From Lingula anatina (taxonomy: Eukaryota > Brachiopoda > Lingulata > Lingulida > Lingulidae), in NCBI RefSeq assembly GCF_001039355.2, contig NW_019775446.1:129835-189834 (forward strand): a stretch of 60,000 nucleotides of DNA, in the 5' to 3' direction. Below, piece after piece: positions 49,097 to 59,534 of the stretch. Positions within the stretch are counted from its first letter, which is position 1. Every line of letters starts with the position of its first letter. The notes under the pieces are model-generated. The model saw only the letters and a list, made by a program, of their open reading frames with translations, made no database searches and was not told where the DNA came from. The translations under genes were made by a program, and so were the position numbers.

Positions 49097-49430
49097 CTTG
49101 TAATTTCAATATAGAAATACAAAGCAAAACAGTTTTTTTTATACACAGAAGTAATACTAATTGATATTGTTAATAATTTGGGTACCAAACAATGACTGTG
49201 CCAAAGATTAAGTTTAATATTTGATAATTCTAAAATATTAAATGGAAAAGGGGCATCGAATGAGCTGGATATATCTTTAAAGTCTCATAAATAACGTGGA
49301 GTGCATAGAAATAGTGAGCCAAACGCGTTAAGAAAGGGGGGCAAAATATATTAAGAACGCCTCTCAATTAAAATTGCCATATATTGGCAATTATTTTAAA
49401 ATCTTTTTCTCTAGGCGTTTCACCGACCAA

Positions 49431-49635
49431 TCAGTACACCTTCTGACTGTCGTGTGGGCATGCGTAGTCGTAGCACTCACAGCTCTGAGGAAGATCAAGC
49501 TCGAACCACGCGGCCTTGGAGTACGCATTAGTGTACGCGTCGTAGCAGCAGGCCAGCACGGTGCGGGTTTGGAAGTTGTCCGGGTTACAGCGGTGGATCC
49601 ACCCGAACACCCGCGGCTTGTTACAGTACTTGGTG
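49431..49635 (-). CDS. Secreted-protein gene, exon 5 (last)
   Basis: The acceptor is cttattccag. It encodes CNKPRVFGWIHRCNPDNF through CECYDYACPHDSQKVY, then TGA at 49431-49433. Confidence 0.8.
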
Positions 49636-50985
49636 CTGGAATAAGATGCCTTTACATAAATCTCAACGGACTGAGATTATCTCAATTCATTTTCAGCTAA
49701 AACTGGCCTACTGACAGTCGTAATGTAAAAGCATAGTATTTTTTACTTTTTTTGCGCAACTATAGACAACTGAATGTCATGTTGCTATCAGAAAAGAAAC
49801 CATTCGTGTTGGTCATGATGTAACCTGCTGACATGAGCCCGCCAGTAAAGTAATCGAAAATCTCAATTAATCAACTTACGCGCATTCGACGTAGTAGACG
49901 GGTGCCTGGGGCCAGTAGATCCAGCACTGGTACGAGCTGGCGTGGTAGTTAGAGTTGGCGTTGTAGTCGGCGTTAGGGTTCCACTTGAATCCCACCACTC
50001 TAGACTTCTTGTCTGGGCACATGTCACACTTCTTCATAGAGTACCTGTTGAACATGTCGTCGTATTAATGAGATGACGTCACAATTATGCAAAGGAAATT
50101 TGTATATGGCGTCACAAACACGAGCCAAGAGTTACACGGGCTTACAGGGAAACACAACCGAATGAGGATTTATATACATGGAATATGATTGCACACAATG
50201 AAAGAACCAGAAACAAACTTACCCGTGCAATTGTGGCTTTTCTCTCGGGCTGTAGGCTTGACCCAACTTGTTCGCCAAGTCATAATGCTGAGGAGCGTAC
50301 TTCTTGAGATCATTTTCATATCGGGTTCTAAAACGAAAGCAAAAAAATCGTTTGATGTATGCACATGTGTTTGGCCACATCGCAACTGAAGTCGAAAATT
50401 TACTTTGAGTTTAAAATTTTGAAAAACAAAAAATGTTAGGTGGTCCTTATTTGTTTGTTTTTTTACAATAGACTACTCATGANTTTTTTTTTTTTTTACA
50501 ATAGACTACTCATGAATAAATGTGGCGACAAATCAATTGTTTTTCCATCTTATATTAGATGAAAACGATGGAATGTATTCTCCTCTTTTTAAATTATTAT
50601 TATTATTATTTTACTTATATTTTTATTAGGCCTATTACTTAAGGAAAAACAGCCCACTCACTTGTCAGCGTGAGAAGGCATATCAAAGATGAACGAATCT
50701 CGGTAGTTATAATAAACCGCGCTGACGTTCACAGGCACTGGGCATTCCGCTCCAAAGTCGTACACCATTTGATTGCGGTACAGCGCTCCAAGCCCACCAC
50801 CTCCCAAAGGACCAGCTGGTAGAGGCTTGGGTCCTAATGAGGGGTGGGTCCCATAGGCTCCTACGGGAGAGCGAACGGGTTTTCCGGGGTAAAGCTGCTG
50901 CTGACTCCGGACGCCGTATTTCGTGGCTTGTGCCATGGAAACACACAGGCACAGGATTGCCAGGGCAAGGTTTGTCTGGAATGTG

Positions 50986-51071
<86 letters not shown>

Positions 51072-51324
51072 TCATTATCTATTTCCATAATCTTTGTTTC
51101 AAGTCGTATGGATTTCCAACACACAATTTAATCTCAAAATTTATTACGTTTCCTTGCTAAAATTCTATACAAAAATCTCTTTGGGAGACCTTCACTCAAA
51201 TGACCGATACTTATAGTTTTTTAAACTGGTTCATTAATCGAATAGAAACTAATGTGTAAACTAGTGGGATCCTACCCTCGTTTATATAAAATTTTAAATT
51301 ATACTGAAAACTCACCAATTTCAT
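49431..51324 (-). CDS. Secreted Cys- and Tyr-rich protein, five exons
   Basis: Exons in transcript order: 51324-51316, 50975-50662, 50327-50223, 50044-49880, 49635-49431. All phases close, giving 265 residues and a TGA stop. The start MKL-TNLALAILCLCVSMAQA is a classic signal peptide split by an intron after codon 3. The mature part has a Gly/Pro-rich segment (GPLGGGGLGALY), then a Cys-rich C-terminal half including KKCDMCPDKK, YQCWIYWPQAPVYYVECA, TKYCNKPRVFGWIHRC, TVLACCYDAY and LDLPQSCECYDYACPHD. The final cysteine spacing loosely recalls cystine-knot ligands such as Spätzle, but I do not recognise the family; a shell-matrix or mucosal protein is as likely. A TATA box lies upstream. Exons 1-2 occur again at 55084-55747. 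Confidence 0.8.
49880..50044 (-). CDS. Secreted-protein gene, exon 4
   Basis: It encodes YSMKKCDMCPDKKSRVVGFK to VYYVEC between acceptor gttcaacag and donor GTAAGT. Confidence 0.8.
50223..50327 (-). CDS. Secreted-protein gene, exon 3
   Basis: It encodes TRYENDLKKYAPQHYDLANK to KPQLHG between acceptor tcgttttag and donor GTAAGT. Confidence 0.78.
50483..50483. other. Single-n assembly joint
   Basis: The ~20 bases before the n (tttacaatagactactcatga) are repeated after it, following a run of T. Confidence 0.85.
50662..50975 (-). CDS. Secreted-protein gene, exon 2 (copy 1)
   Basis: The acceptor is cacattccag and the donor GTGAGT. It encodes most of the signal peptide and the Gly/Pro-rich mature N terminus. 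Confidence 0.8.
50989..51067. repeat. (TA)n(GA)n compound microsatellite
   Basis: TA tract then GA tract in intron 1 of the secreted-protein gene. The allelic equivalent is at 55412-55481. Confidence 0.95.
51316..51324 (-). CDS. Secreted-protein gene, exon 1 (copy 1), MKL
   Basis: Nine coding bases, ATGAAATTG, followed by GTGAGT. Joining to exon 2 completes a signal peptide, which is why this tiny exon is called. Confidence 0.65.
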
Positions 51325-51383
51325 TGTGTTCCTCTTCCACAAATCTGAATCATGAACAGATGCGAAGAAACCTTTCCGAGCAC

Positions 51384-51391
51384 TTTATATA
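51384..51391 (-). promoter_or_regulatory. TATA box of the secreted-protein gene (copy 1)
   Basis: TATATAAA on the - strand, 60 bases upstream of the ATG. The same motif is kept in copy 2. Confidence 0.6.
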
Positions 51392-51399
51392 CCCACTTT

Positions 51400-52580
51400 T
51401 TCTTGATTTTTACATGAATCATTTCAAAAAAGAAATAAACAAAATATTTTAATTAATAAGGAAATGGAGTTTTTTCAGGTGACAGCAGAAGTAATAGCAG
51501 GCTTCAATTAAATAAGAAAGATATCAATTTAAAATTCTTTTTGTACCATGAAATTAAATTTCACGATCGCGTGCAACAAATGATATTTCTAAAATAAAAC
51601 CCAGTTTAAGTTGAAAGTTATTGACCAAAAAAAGCACGAATTTCACAAGTATCCCTTCATCATAAGTCATATGAGAAATAGTCCATTATGAACGTGATGT
51701 CTCCGCTAAATAAAATGAAACGATTTCCATACAAACTAGGAAGATGTTTTCAATTTTTTTCTCTGAAAAAAAAATCATTTATACGTGTAGTGCGTAAAAG
51801 TTAACTGCAGAATTTTGACGTTCAAAAAAAAAAAAAAAAAAAAAAAAACATATTAAAAAAAAATCCCTATGGTATACAACTTTCTGTCAGTTATTTTGTT
51901 GATTTCACAAAAAAATATCCGATAGCTATTTGACTCTTAAGACGTTTTTCTAAGGTCTAATTTAATGTAATCATGCAGGTCTATTATTTCTAACGCACGC
52001 ACACATTTTTCCTGGACCATAAATTGTTATTTGTATAATTTTGAATTCATAGCATGTCATAATGAACATTGAAAAAACAATTTACAGGCCCTTTCAAGGC
52101 TAAACCGTACGTGTGAATCAACAGAGGGATGGGGAGGAATTATCCAGTAATTCAACCGAAAGCTGCCAGATAATGGATAGATTTATATCATCGTGACATA
52201 TAACATCGCTTTCATTATTACTGTTTTTTTTCATCAACTTTTTTTTTGTGGAAAGTTATAAAAAACACGTGACACATTGTCTATATGCCGTAAAAGGGTA
52301 AGCAATGGGGCAGGAATTCGCAAATCTAAATGACGACGGATTTTAGTCAGGTTTTCGATTCCCCTTAATGTCTTTCTCCATTATGGGAATCGAAGAAATA
52401 TGTCTATGTCTTTAAAAAATAGGCATTGGCCTTCAGTCTTGGCCATAAATCAGCTGCTTTGTAAACTAGAATATATAGAGAGCTACTCTATTAAGTGTTT
52501 GGAGCTGTTTCGATATCATTTCATTAATCGAAATGGCCGTCAAAAGCATAGGAAATGATCCCCTGCCTGGCGTGTCCCCT
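51400..52580. other. Upstream flank of the secreted-protein gene
   Basis: AT-rich, with a poly-A run at about 51823-51849. No gene is seen. The counterpart in block 2 is 55820-56980. Confidence 0.5.
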
Positions 52581-52589
52581 CTTAGACTC

Positions 52590-52950
52590 TGCCTGAGGAC
52601 CCCCATGTGCAAGATGGTCCACGTCTAAGTCTCCCCATGGGTAAAGTGATACACGTCTAAGCCCCCCCCCCCNNNNNNNNNNNNNNNNNNNNNNNNNNNN
52701 NNNNNNNNNNNNNNNNNNNNNNNNNNNNNNNNNNNNNNNNNNNNNNNNNNNNNNNNNNNNNNNNNNNNNNNNNNNNNNNNNNNNNNNNNNNNNNNNNNNN
52801 NNNNNNNNNNNNNNNNNNNNNNNNNNNNNNNNNNNNNNNNNNNNNNNNCCCATGGGTAAGGAGATCCACGTCTAAGGCTCCCCGTGGGTAAAGTGATCAA
52901 CGTCTGAGTCTCCCCATGGACAAAGACTTGGGTAATCCACGTCTGGGGGT
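52590..52950. repeat. Minisatellite containing a 176-base gap
   Basis: Repeats of a ~30-base unit built on CCACGTCTAAGTCTCCCCAT and GGGTAAAGTGAT are seen on both sides of an N run (52673-52848). Block 2 keeps only one to two units (57010-57066). Confidence 0.75.
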
Positions 52951-53446
52951 TCCTTTTTCTACTAAAAAGTCCCCTTTCTGGATTTCTTTGAGGCAAAGGA
53001 ACCGTCTGTGGGGACCACCGTGCCGTATACCACGTTCCACATTACTCTCAGACCACAGTAAATATTTATTCTATTTTCATTGGTTGTCTTTGTTTCATTG
53101 GTTTCATTTGTTGTTTTGTGGGCCAACACTTAGTGTTACATTACAATAAAAGAAAACGGGACAAAAAGAATTTCTTGCCTTCAACTATCTGTGAAAATTG
53201 TCCATATGATACATACGTTACTGATACATAGGTGACCAAAAATATGAAGGTGTTGTTTTCTAATTTCATTGATTGTTCTCTGTTGTCATTACTGTACTTT
53301 GTGAGTGCGTGCGACGTTGTATTTGTGCGCACGCATGTTTTTTCATCGCTCATTCTTAGTGTTACGTAAATATGATACATACGTTACCAAATAATGTGAA
53401 TTCATGTCAATTCACTGTATAGATCTTAAGGAAATATATAAGTATT

Positions 53447-54140
53447 ATTTCTGATGCATCTCTGAAGATCTACTTTACAAATGTCAAGTATAATCCAAGC
53501 TTTCGGCCCCTGGGCCTTCTTCGGAAGAGGCATCCGCTTACCATGTAGCGTGTAAATACTTTATTTTTATTGTTTGTTGTCCGTTTTGTGAGCAAACGCC
53601 TTATCCTTACGGTATACTACATTCCAACAAAAAAGAAAAGCAGGGCAAGTAAAGATTACTTGTCTTGAAACCGTTTGTTGAATTTGTTTATATGATAGAT
53701 ATATACGTCACCAATAACGTGAAGGTATTGTTTTCTGATTTCATTGTTTGTGCATTGTAGGCCTATATGTAAGCACGCTTGTTATTACGTCGCTCATTCT
53801 TCTTTGTTACGTTAAAATGATACATACGTTACCGATACATACGGTATGGTAACATATGTATCGGTAACGTATGTATCATATTTACGTAACAAAGAAAAAT
53901 GAGCGACGTAAAAACATGCGTGCGCACATATACAACGTCGCACGCAACCACAGAGTCGTGACAAAGGCCAACAAACAATGAAAAAAAAAAAAAAAAAAAC
54001 ACCTTCACGTTATTTGGTAACGTATATATCGGTGAGAAAACGCCTTATTCTTACGGTATACTAACGTATCCCAGGGGCCGAAAGCTTGGATTATATTTGA
54101 CAATTGTAAAGTAGATCTTCAGAGATGCATCAGTAATAAT
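53447..54140. repeat. Long nested inverted repeat (foldback), block 1
   Basis: Outer arms: 53447-53515 (GATGCATCTCTGAAGATCTA ... CCAAGCTTTCGGCCCCTGGG) and its inverse at about 54070-54140. Inner arms of ~115-130 bases (53730-53846 and 53851-53980) centre on CGATACATACGGTATGGTAA near 53847 and carry GTTACGTAAATATGATACAT-type strings in both orientations. Such a structure can fold into a cruciform and suggests a foldback transposon or palindromic satellite. Confidence 0.7.
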
Positions 54141-54914
54141 AGGCCTACGTTGTATATGTGCGCACGCATGTTTTTACGCCGCTCATTCTTCTTTGTTACG
54201 CAAATATGATACATAGATTACCGTTACCATGATGCGTATAATTTGACAGGGTGTTCTAGTACCAGGGCCACAGACTGATTTTTCACTAGATATTCAAAGA
54301 CACGTCTCTGGTTAAATTGAGGACAATATTCTTAGCACTTGCGTCAGAGAAAAAAAAAGTACACATAATAAAACATGCGGCCCTGGAAGACAGTAAGCTA
54401 TAATAGTCTGTTACAAATTTGTTGCCCACGGTGTGATTTTTATACACTGTAGTATTTTAGTGGGCCCCTGGTGTCAGAGGGTAGTGCTACGTAATGTGAG
54501 CAAGAGGGCACCTTTGCGGGTCCACTGGGTCAAGGCTGAGGTACCCTACCCTTTGAAAAAAAAAAAAAAAAAAAAAAAAAACTTCCACTTTAGATGTGGG
54601 AAAAATCTCACTGGGATGGACTCGGGTCTAAAGCTCAAAGGAAACGTTATATGACCCTTGATGAGGAATCTGATGAATCAAAGGAATCAAACTTGGACGA
54701 ATAAAACCAAATCCTGCCTTTCGAATAAATGAAGTACCAGAAGAGTGAAAAGATTGTTGGGAAATAATACATTTTTTCTGTTTTATATTTTTTTGAATGA
54801 TTGTGCATATCTCTATTGCTCAACTAGAAATTTTGTCACGACTTTTACCGCGGACTATTTTCTAGTTTTACAATAACTGTGAATTAAAATTGATTCCATG
54901 GGACATTAAAAACA

Positions 54915-54915
54915 N
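54915..54915. other. Single-n assembly joint
   Basis: It separates the end of block 1 from the start of block 2. Confidence 0.85.
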
Positions 54916-55083
54916 TTTTTTTACAATAGACTACTCATGAATAAATGTGGCGACAAATCAATTGTTTTTCCATCTTATATTAGATGAAAACGATGGAATG
55001 TATTCTCCTCTTTTTAAATTATTATTATTATTTTACTTATATTTTTATTAGGCCTATTACTTAAGGAAAAACAGCGCACTCAC

Positions 55084-55397
55084 TTGTCAGCGTGAGAAGG
55101 CATATCAAAGATGAACGAATCTCGGTAGTTATAATAAACCGCGCTGACGTTCACAGGCACTGGGCATTCCGCTCCAAAGTCGTACACCATTTGATTGCGG
55201 TACAGCGCTCCAAGCCCACCACCTCCCAAAGGACCAGCTGGTAGAGGCTTGGGTCCTAATGAGGGGTGGGTCCCATAGGCTCCTACGGGAGAGCGAACGG
55301 GTTTTCCGGGGTAAAGCTGCTGCTGACTCCGGACGCCGTATTTCGTGGCTTGTGCCATGGAAACAAACAGGCACAAGGTTGCCAGGGTAAGGTTTGT
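55084..55397 (-). CDS. Secreted-protein gene, exon 2 (copy 2, probable allele)
   Basis: The mature part is the same as exon 2 at 50662-50975. The signal peptide differs: TNLTLATLCLFVSMAQA against TNLALAILCLCVSMAQA. Splice sites are intact. Exons 3-5 are not repeated in this copy. Confidence 0.7.
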
Positions 55398-55410
55398 CTG
55401 GAATGTGACA

Positions 55411-55484
<74 letters not shown>

Positions 55485-55738
55485 TTGTCTTCGGGATTAT
55501 CCATTATCTATTTTCATCATTCTTGTTTGTATGGATTTCCAGCACACAATTTAATCATAAAATGTATTACGTTTCCTTGCTAAAATTCTATAGAAAAATC
55601 TCTTTGGGAGACCTTCACTCAAATGACCGATACTTATAGTTTTTTAAACTGGTTCATTAATCGAATAGAAACTAATGTGTAAACTAGTGGGATCCTACCC
55701 TCGTTTAAATAAAATTTTAAATTGTACTGAAAACTCAC

Positions 55739-55747
55739 CAAATTCAT
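55739..55747 (-). CDS. Secreted-protein gene, exon 1 (copy 2), MNL
   Basis: ATGAATTTG followed by GTGAGT, the counterpart of 51316-51324 with Lys2 changed to Asn. Confidence 0.55.
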
Positions 55748-55806
55748 TGTGTTCCTCTTCCACAAATCTGAATCATGAACAGATGCAAGGAGACCTTTCC
55801 GAGCAC

Positions 55807-55814
55807 TTTATATA
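55807..55814 (-). promoter_or_regulatory. TATA box (copy 2)
   Basis: TATATAAA on the - strand, at the same spacing from the ATG as in copy 1. Confidence 0.55.
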
Positions 55815-57199
55815 CCCACTCTTTCTTGATTTTTACGTGAATCATTTAAAAAAAGAAATAAACAAAATATTTTAATTAATAAGGAAATGGAGTTTTTTCA
55901 GGTGACAGCAGAAGTAATAGCAGGCTTCAATTAAATAAGAAAGATATCAATTTAAAATTCTTTTTGTACCATGAAATTAAATTTCACGATCGCGTGCAAC
56001 AAATGATACTTTAAAAATAAAACCCAGTTTAAGTTGAAAGTTATTGACCAAAAAAAGCACAAATTTCACAAGTATCCCTTCATCATAAGTCATATGAGAA
56101 ATAGTCCATTATGAACGTGATGTCTCCGCTAAATAAAATGAAACGATTTCCATACTAACTAGGAAGATGTTTTCAATTTTTTTCTCTGAAAAAATTCATT
56201 TATACGTGTAGTGCGTAAAAGTTAACTGCAGAATTTTGACGTTCAAAAAAATACATATTAAAAAATCCCTATGGTATACAAATTTCTGTCAGTTATTTTG
56301 TTGATTTCACAAAAAAATATCCGTAGCTATTTGACTGTTAAGACGTTTTTCTTGGATTAGCTAAGGTCTAATTTAATGTAATCACGCAGGTCTATTATTT
56401 CTAACGCACGCACATATTTTTCCTGGACCATAAATTGTTATTTGTATAATTTTGAATTCATAGCATGTCATAATGAACATGGAAAAAACAATTTACAGAC
56501 CCTTGAAGGCTAAACCGTACGTGTGAATCAACAGAGGGATGGGGAGGAATTATCCAGTAATTCAACCAACCGCTGCCAGATAATGGATAGATTTATATCA
56601 TCGTGACATATAACATCGCTTTCATTATTACTGTTTTTTTTTTCATTTTTTTTTTGTGGAAAGAAATAAAAACATGGGACACATTGTCTATATGCCGTAA
56701 AAGGGTAAGCAATGGGGCAGGAATTCGCAAATCTAAATGACGACGGGTTCTAGTCAGGTTTTCGATTCCCCTTAATGTCTTTTTCCATTATAGAAATTGA
56801 AGAAATATGTCTATGTCTTTAAAAAATAGGCATTGGCCTTCAGTCTTGGCGATAAATCAGTTGCTTTGTAAACTAGAATATATATAGAGCTACTCTATTT
56901 AGTGTTTGGAGCTGTTTCGGTATCATTTCATTAATCAAAATGGCCGCCAAAATCATAGGAAATGATCCCCTGCCTGGAGTGTCCCCTCTTAGACTCTGCC
57001 TGAGGACCCCCATGTGCACGATGGTCCACGTCTAAGGCTCCCAATGGGTAAAGTGATACACGTCTTACGGTATACTACATTCCAACAAAAAAGAAAAGCA
57101 GGGCAAGTAAAGATTACTTGTCTTGAAACCGTTTGTTGAAATTGTTTATATGATAGATATATACGTTACCAATAACGTGAAGGTATTGTTTTCTGATTT

Positions 57200-57470
57200 C
57201 ATTGTTTGTGCATTGTATATGTGAGCACGCTTGTTATTACGTCGCTCATTCTTCTTTGTTACGTTAAAATGATACATACGTTACCGATACATACGGTATG
57301 GTAACATATGTATCGGTAACGTATGTATCATATTTACGTAACAAAGAAAAATGAGCGACGTAAAAACATGCGTGCGCACATATACAACGTCGTACGCACC
57401 CACAGAGTCGTGACAAAGGCCAACAAACAATGAAAAAAAAAAAAACCCTTCACGTTATTTGGTAACGTAT
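57200..57470. repeat. Palindromic repeat unit, block 2, first copy
   Basis: The same hairpin as the inner arms at 53730-53980, with its axis near 57300. Confidence 0.7.
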
Positions 57471-57904
57471 ATATCGGTGAGCAAACGCCTTATTCTTACG
57501 GTATACTACATTACAATAAAAAGGAAACGCAGGGCAAGTGAAGATTACTTGTCTTGAAACCGTTTGTTGAAATTGTTTATATGATAGATATGTTACCGAT
57601 ATATACGTTACCAAATAACGTGAAGATTCATGTAGATTCACCGTATAGATCTTGATAAAAATAGAAGTATATATATATATTGATGCACCTTGAAAGATCT
57701 ACATTATAGTTGTTAAATATAATCCGAGCTTTCAGCCCCTGGGCCTTCTTCGGGGATTATCTGATTTTTCACTAGATATTCAAAGACACGTCTCTGGTTA
57801 AATTGAGGACAATTTTCTCTGCACTTGCGTCAGAGAAAAAAAAAAGTACACATAATAAAACTGTAGTTATATACTGTAGTATTTCAAATAACGAGAAGGT
57901 TTCT

Positions 57905-58175
57905 GATTTCATTGTTTGTTCTCTGTTGTCGCGACTCTGTGGTTGCATTGTATATGTGCGCACGCTTGTTATTACGTCGCTCATTCTTCTTTGTTACGTT
58001 AAAATGATACATACGTTACCGATACATACGGTGGTAACATATGTATCGGTAACGTATGTATCATATTTACGTAACAAAGAAAAATGAGCGACGTAAAAAC
58101 ATGCGTGCGCACATATACAACTTCGCACGCAACCACAGAGTCGCGACAAAGGACAACAAACAATGAAAAAAAAAA
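57905..58175. repeat. Palindromic repeat unit, block 2, second copy
   Basis: Near-perfect arms of ~130 bases with the axis near 58035. The left arm has GTCGCGACTCTGTGGTTGCA and the right arm TGCAACC-type inverse, ending in the A-run at 58165. Confidence 0.7.
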
Positions 58176-59327
58176 AAAAAAAAAAAAAAAACACCTTCAC
58201 GTTATTTGGTAACGTATATATCGGTAACGTATCCCAGGGGCCGAAAGCTTGGATTATATTTGACAACTGTAAAGTAGATCTTCAGAGATGCATCAGTAAT
58301 AATAGGCCTACGTTGTATATGTGCGCACGCATGTTTTTACGCCGCTCATTCTTCTTTGTTACGCAAATATGATACATAGATTACCGTTACCATGATGCGT
58401 ATAATTTGACAGGGTGTTCTAGTACCAGGGCCACAGACTGATTTTTCACTAGATATTCAAAGACACGTCTCTGGTTAAATTGAGGACAATATTCTCTGCA
58501 CTTGCGTCAGAGAAAAAAAAGTACACATAATAAAACATGCGGCCCTGGAAGACGGTAAGCTATAATAGTCTGTTACAAATTTGTTGCCCACGGTGTGATT
58601 TTTATATAGGTAGGCCTACTGTAGTATTTTAGTGGGACCCTGATGTCAGAGGGTAGTGCTATGTAATGTGAGCAAGAGGGCACCTTTGCGGGTCCACTGG
58701 GTCATGGCTGAGGTACCCTACCCTTTGAAAAAAAAAACTTCCACTTTAGATGTGGGAAAAATCTCACTGGGATGGACTCGGGTCTAAAGCTCTAAGGAAA
58801 CGTTAGGGCCTATATGACCCTTGATGAGGAATCTGATGAATCAAAGGAATCAGACTTGGACGAATAAAACCAAATCCTGCCTTTCGTATAAATGAAGTAC
58901 CAGAAGAGTGAAAAGACTGTCGGGAAATAATACATTTTTTCTGTTTTTTAATGTTTTTGAATGATTGTGCATATCTCTATTGCTCAACTAGAAATTTTGT
59001 CACGACTTTTACCGCGGACTATTTTCTAGTTTTACAATAACTGTGAATAAAATTGATTCCATGGGACATTAAAAAGAATACCACTTAGAAAGTGGCCTAA
59101 TTCTTTTGTTACTGCATGGTAGGCTAAAAGCATACATGTATAATGATGAAGAACTGCATGTAGTAATTATAGCGCACAGATTCCACTGTTATATTAATAA
59201 ACATTAAAATATTTAGGTGTTTTAAAAAACTTTGTGTCTGGGATGAACCAGGTTTTTAACCTAATATGATATTGGCAGCTTTCTCGTTGCCGGACATAAG
59301 ATTTCTTTTTGGCTTGTCATTCAGCAT

Positions 59328-59337
59328 TATATAAAAA
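59328..59337 (+). promoter_or_regulatory. TATA box of a possible gene at the right edge
   Basis: TTATATAAAA lies ~170 bases upstream of the ATG at 59507 on the + strand. Confidence 0.35.
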
Positions 59338-59506
59338 CTAACATTAGTAAAAACTAGGGTGTGGTTGAGAAGTCACATTGTGTTAGTTGCGAACCGGAAG
59401 CAATGCTGTAGGAATGCGTGCACTTTGTTGACCTAGTTTCACCTTTCATCTGTCCGCGTGATAACTCGAGCTTTTGTTTGTGAAAGCAACAAATTTGGCG
59501 AAATTG

Positions 59507-59534
59507 ATGAAATGGACTTCTGCTTATATTGCAG
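59507..59534 (+). CDS. Possible first coding exon, MKWTSAYIA
   Basis: ATGAAATGGACTTCTGCTTA and on to GCAG, then GTAAGA. It would encode nine residues plus one base, with a signal-peptide-like start. The rest would lie right of the window. Support is only the donor, the ATG and the TATA box. Confidence 0.3.

Larger units (their letters stand above)
50484..54914. repeat. Block 1 of a ~4.2-4.4-kb duplicated region
   Basis: It matches 54916-59085 from its first bases (T-run, acaatagactactcatg) to its last (ccatgggacattaaaa), with substitutions, indels and a rearranged repeat-rich middle. It carries exons 1-2 of the secreted-protein gene. It starts and ends at single-n joints, so it is probably the alternative haplotype of block 2. 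Confidence 0.85.
54916..59085. repeat. Block 2 of the duplicated region
   Basis: The second copy, starting at a single n. Compared with block 1 it lacks most of the minisatellite and the segment around 52870-53600 but has an extra palindrome unit (57480-58230). Confidence 0.85.

Noticed and set aside
52524-52996. Frames of up to 123 residues across the N run
   Set aside because: Mostly undefined residues; the rest is minisatellite.
53781-58230. Regularly spaced inverted repeats considered as a CRISPR-like array
   Set aside because: The units are long palindromes of a eukaryotic repeat, without constant repeats and unique spacers.
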